Shown one piece after another: positions 7,351 through 8,656 of a stretch of 8,656 bases of DNA; position 1 is the stretch's first letter, and the number at the start of each line of letters is the position of its first letter. Origin of the DNA: CAYPLH01 sp964411505 (lineage in GTDB: Bacteria; Bacillota; Clostridia; CAYPLH01; DUMO01); assembly GCA_964411505.1 (NCBI GenBank), contig CAYPLH010000100.1:1-8656 (forward strand), in the 5' to 3' direction. The notes under the pieces are model-generated. The model saw only the letters and a program-made list of their open reading frames with translations, did no database searches and was not told the origin of the DNA. Both the position numbers and the translations under genes were made by a program.

Positions 7351-7772
7351 CAAGTTCCTATCCATCTTACGTCCTGATTTGTCATTGCCTTTATATTCTC
7401 TGCTGACTTACGTAGAGACACATTCGTAACATTTTCAATCATCTTTTCAACTAGATTTGCAGATATATGACCAATAGTCTCCATACTTAAATATTCATCA
7501 AGTAAATATCGGTAACTCTTCTTTCCAGTTTCATCTTTATACTCGTAGACCCTTCTGTCTACCTCTACCGGGCCCATGATTGTTTTTATGCAAGTATGCT
7601 TAAATACCTTAAATCTGAAAAGCTTCTTGTCTCTCTTCTCCAAAAGCATATTATCTAAATTTACAAAAATCTCTGCAAGCATTTTACATGCTTGATCACA
7701 TGCATGTTTATATAAATTTTTCTCTAACTCCTTGAAATTAACTCCATTTACATCTACACTTAAACTATACAT
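7335..7772 (-). pseudogene. ISLre2-family transposase, N-terminal remnant
   Basis: The ATG at 7772 follows GGGAGGA with about three bases between. The first 134 or so residues are characteristic of ISLre2 (UPF0236) transposases: MYSLSVDVNGVNFKELEKNL, KHTCIKTIMGPVEVDRRVYE, SYRYLLDEYLSMETIGHIS and NIKAMTNQD. Just after that, where the family goes on for over 300 more residues including the catalytic region, the frame changes to an unrelated VRWIGTCFHYT and stops at 7335. The break near 7370 lies about 20 bases from the inferred end of the IS91-family element. The fragment cannot transpose. Confidence 0.85.
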
Positions 7773-7806
7773 AAATCCTCCCATAAATGTTTTCTTCGTC
7801 GTTAAC

Positions 7807-7812
7807 ATTATA
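7807..7812 (-). promoter_or_regulatory. Possible -10 box for the ISLre2 transposase
   Basis: On the minus strand the sequence reads TGTATAATG, a consensus TATAAT about 35 bases upstream of the transposase start. No good -35 hexamer lies at 16-18 bases, so this is tentative. Confidence 0.3.
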
Positions 7813-7831
7813 CAGGATGATTATTGTATAT

Positions 7832-7870
7832 GGGAGATATCTTTATGATGTCTCCTATTTATTTACTTTT
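7832..7870 (+). terminator. Hairpin with T-rich flank upstream of the ISLre2 remnant
   Basis: GGAGATAT (7833-7840) pairs with ATGTCTCC (7848-7855) through one wobble, with a seven-base loop, followed on the plus strand by TATTTATTTACTTTT. It could end rightward transcription from outside, or shield the insertion sequence from read-through if it lies in the ISLre2 leader. The stem is short. Confidence 0.45.
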
Positions 7871-8048
7871 CTTGCCAACTATAATTATACTCTAAGGCTC
7901 TCCCGGTCTTTTTGTTTTGTGTATTCCTACTTTACTCTGTATAATTACATGGTTTTCCATAGGTTTTCGGTCAGAATTAGGCTATTCCCTCGTTTGAATC
8001 TGCGTTTTTTTACACGAAGCCCCACGCCGCTGTCCGCTTTGAATAGTT
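7856..8048. other. Non-coding sequence between the ISLre2 remnant and HNH gene
   Basis: No gene is convincing here. The part next to the HNH stop (about 7960-8048) probably belongs to the phage, since small HNH genes in such phages are followed by a short non-coding gap and then the terminase small subunit. No terminase sequence appears; the AT-rich stretch nearer the ISLre2 gene looks like insertion-sequence flank. The exact border cannot be placed. Confidence 0.35.
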
Positions 8049-8417
8049 TTAGAGATTTGACCGCCCCCACCGGTCGCCGCTCTCGACGGTGATTCGAGAG
8101 TGACAGGATTTACAAAGAGCCATGAGGTTACTCTTCTCATTGCCGCCGCCTTTGGATAAGGGGAGGAGGTGGTGTACCTCTTCGGCGGGAGTGAGCCTAC
8201 CTTGTTTCTCGCACTCCTCACAAAGAGGATGCGACTTGATGTAGCGGTCACGGATACGCTTCCATGCACGACCGTATCTTTTGTTGGAAGCAGGGTCACG
8301 TTCGTACCGGTTATAGTGTTTGGTCATAGTCTTTTGATGCTCGGCGCAGTATTGCTCGCTGTCTGCAAGCCGACCGCAGCCTGGGTAAGCACAAGGACGC
8401 TTAGGTTTGTATGGCAT
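8049..8417 (-). CDS. Phage-type HNH endonuclease
   Basis: A complete 122-residue HNH nuclease of the type found next to terminase genes in many Firmicute phages, where such proteins assist DNA packaging. An N-terminal zinc knuckle is seen at Cys9, Cys14, Cys24 and His27. A basic helix (KRYGRAWKRIRDRY, 46-59) is followed by the HNH core: CEEC (66-69), EEVHHLLPLSKGG with His82/His83, NEKSNL with Asn97, and CKSCHSRIT with Cys102, Cys105 and His106. All metal-binding and catalytic positions look intact. The ATG at 8417 is fixed by AAAGGAGG seven bases upstream. The expected terminase small subunit does not follow; the next recognisable gene is the ISLre2 remnant. A terminator hairpin ends about 26 bases before the start, which leaves little room for a dedicated promoter. 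Confidence 0.9.
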   Translation of the reverse strand: MPYKPKRPCAYPGCGRLADSEQYCAEHQKTMTKHYNRYERDPASNKRYGRAWKRIRDRYIKSHPLCEECEKQGRLTPAEEVHHLLPLSKGGGNEKSNLMALCKSCHSRITVESGDRWGRSNL

Positions 8418-8443
8418 GGGTTCACCTCCTTTTAGGCATAAGA

Positions 8444-8477
8444 AAAGCCCCCGCAGGATTTCTCCGACGAAGGCTTT
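8444..8477 (-). terminator. Strong terminator or attenuator hairpin just upstream of the HNH gene
   Basis: Read on the minus strand, AAAGCCTTCG and CGGGGGCTTT form a ten-pair stem with two wobble pairs, topped by an inner GGA-GAAA-TCC hairpin and followed by TCTTAT after the closing T run. It lies 60 bases after the stop of the regulator gene at 8538. It would stop transcription before the HNH gene unless antiterminated. Confidence 0.75.
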
Positions 8478-8537
8478 CAGGATTCTATTTTGCTAACTTT
8501 ACCATAACACAAAGGCAATAGTAGAAAACAGTAGAAT

Positions 8538-8656
8538 TTACTGTATGCTTTTCGGAATGCTCACCGCACAGAGGGCTTTTCTGTGTATGCGATAAACATT
8601 ATCGATGCTGTAATTCATATCCACTGCAATCTGCTCCCAGGTCTTGAAGCAGAGAT
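8538..8656 (-). CDS. Phage transcription regulator, sigma-70 region 4 / ArpU-like, 3' end only
   Basis: The last 38 codons of a gene entering from the right edge and ending with TAA at 8538-8540. The visible TWEQIAVDMNYSIDNVYRIH and HRKAL form a helix-turn-helix like region 4 of sigma factors, as in the small DUF1492 and ArpU-like regulators coded just before the HNH-terminase cluster in Firmicute phages, where they control late genes. The N-terminal part is outside the window, so exact family membership is inferred. Confidence 0.65.
   Translation of the reverse strand, partial: LCFKTWEQIAVDMNYSIDNVYRIHRKALCAVSIPKSIQ

Noticed and set aside
7787..8092. Plus-strand ORF across the ISLre2-HNH gap
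   Set aside because: Low-complexity translation that overlaps the end of the HNH gene; no ribosome binding site and no family resemblance.

Overview
The window looks like a low-to-moderate GC anaerobic Firmicute, probably a Clostridia. Evidence: strong AGGAGG-type ribosome binding sites, a YesM/YesN-type two-component pair, a GH42 beta-galactosidase remnant, a clostridial-phage style amidase with a SPOR tail, and ISLre2 and IS91-family transposases. No tRNA, rRNA or CRISPR array was found.

Layout. The two ends are phage-like and all on the minus strand. Reading that strand from the right edge: the end of a sigma-region-4/ArpU-like phage regulator (8656-8538), a strong terminator hairpin (8477-8444), and a complete small HNH endonuclease (8417-8049). 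At the left come a tail or tail-fibre type protein (ending at 928), an N-acetylmuramoyl-L-alanine amidase endolysin (911-183), a terminator (161-130) and the first codons of another gene at the left edge. This is the usual order in a clostridial siphophage, but everything normally between HNH and tail (terminase, portal, capsid, most tail genes) is absent.

In place of that module, about 6 kb holds a patchwork of truncated non-phage genes. These are the C-terminal third of a GH42 beta-galactosidase (about 2073-2753, +); a membrane-anchored TPR protein that loses its C-terminus at about 4055 (+); a YesN-like response regulator, frameshifted and lacking its output domain (4818-4040, -); the ATPase end of its partner histidine kinase (about 5195-4851, -); a 41-codon ORF carrying a scrap of rubrerythrin (5374-5249, -); an almost intact IS91-family transposase gene split by one in-frame TGA (5451-7133, +); and the N-terminal third of an ISLre2 transposase (7772-7335, -). 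Several joins are abrupt, with one gene's frame running into the antisense of its neighbour.

Functionally, the endolysin, HNH and tail genes may still be intact or nearly so. The beta-galactosidase, two-component pair and both transposases appear broken. I see no convincing new biological system. The strongest signal is the architecture: a collapsed prophage, or a chimeric assembly, whose structural module has been replaced by gene fragments and mobile-element debris.
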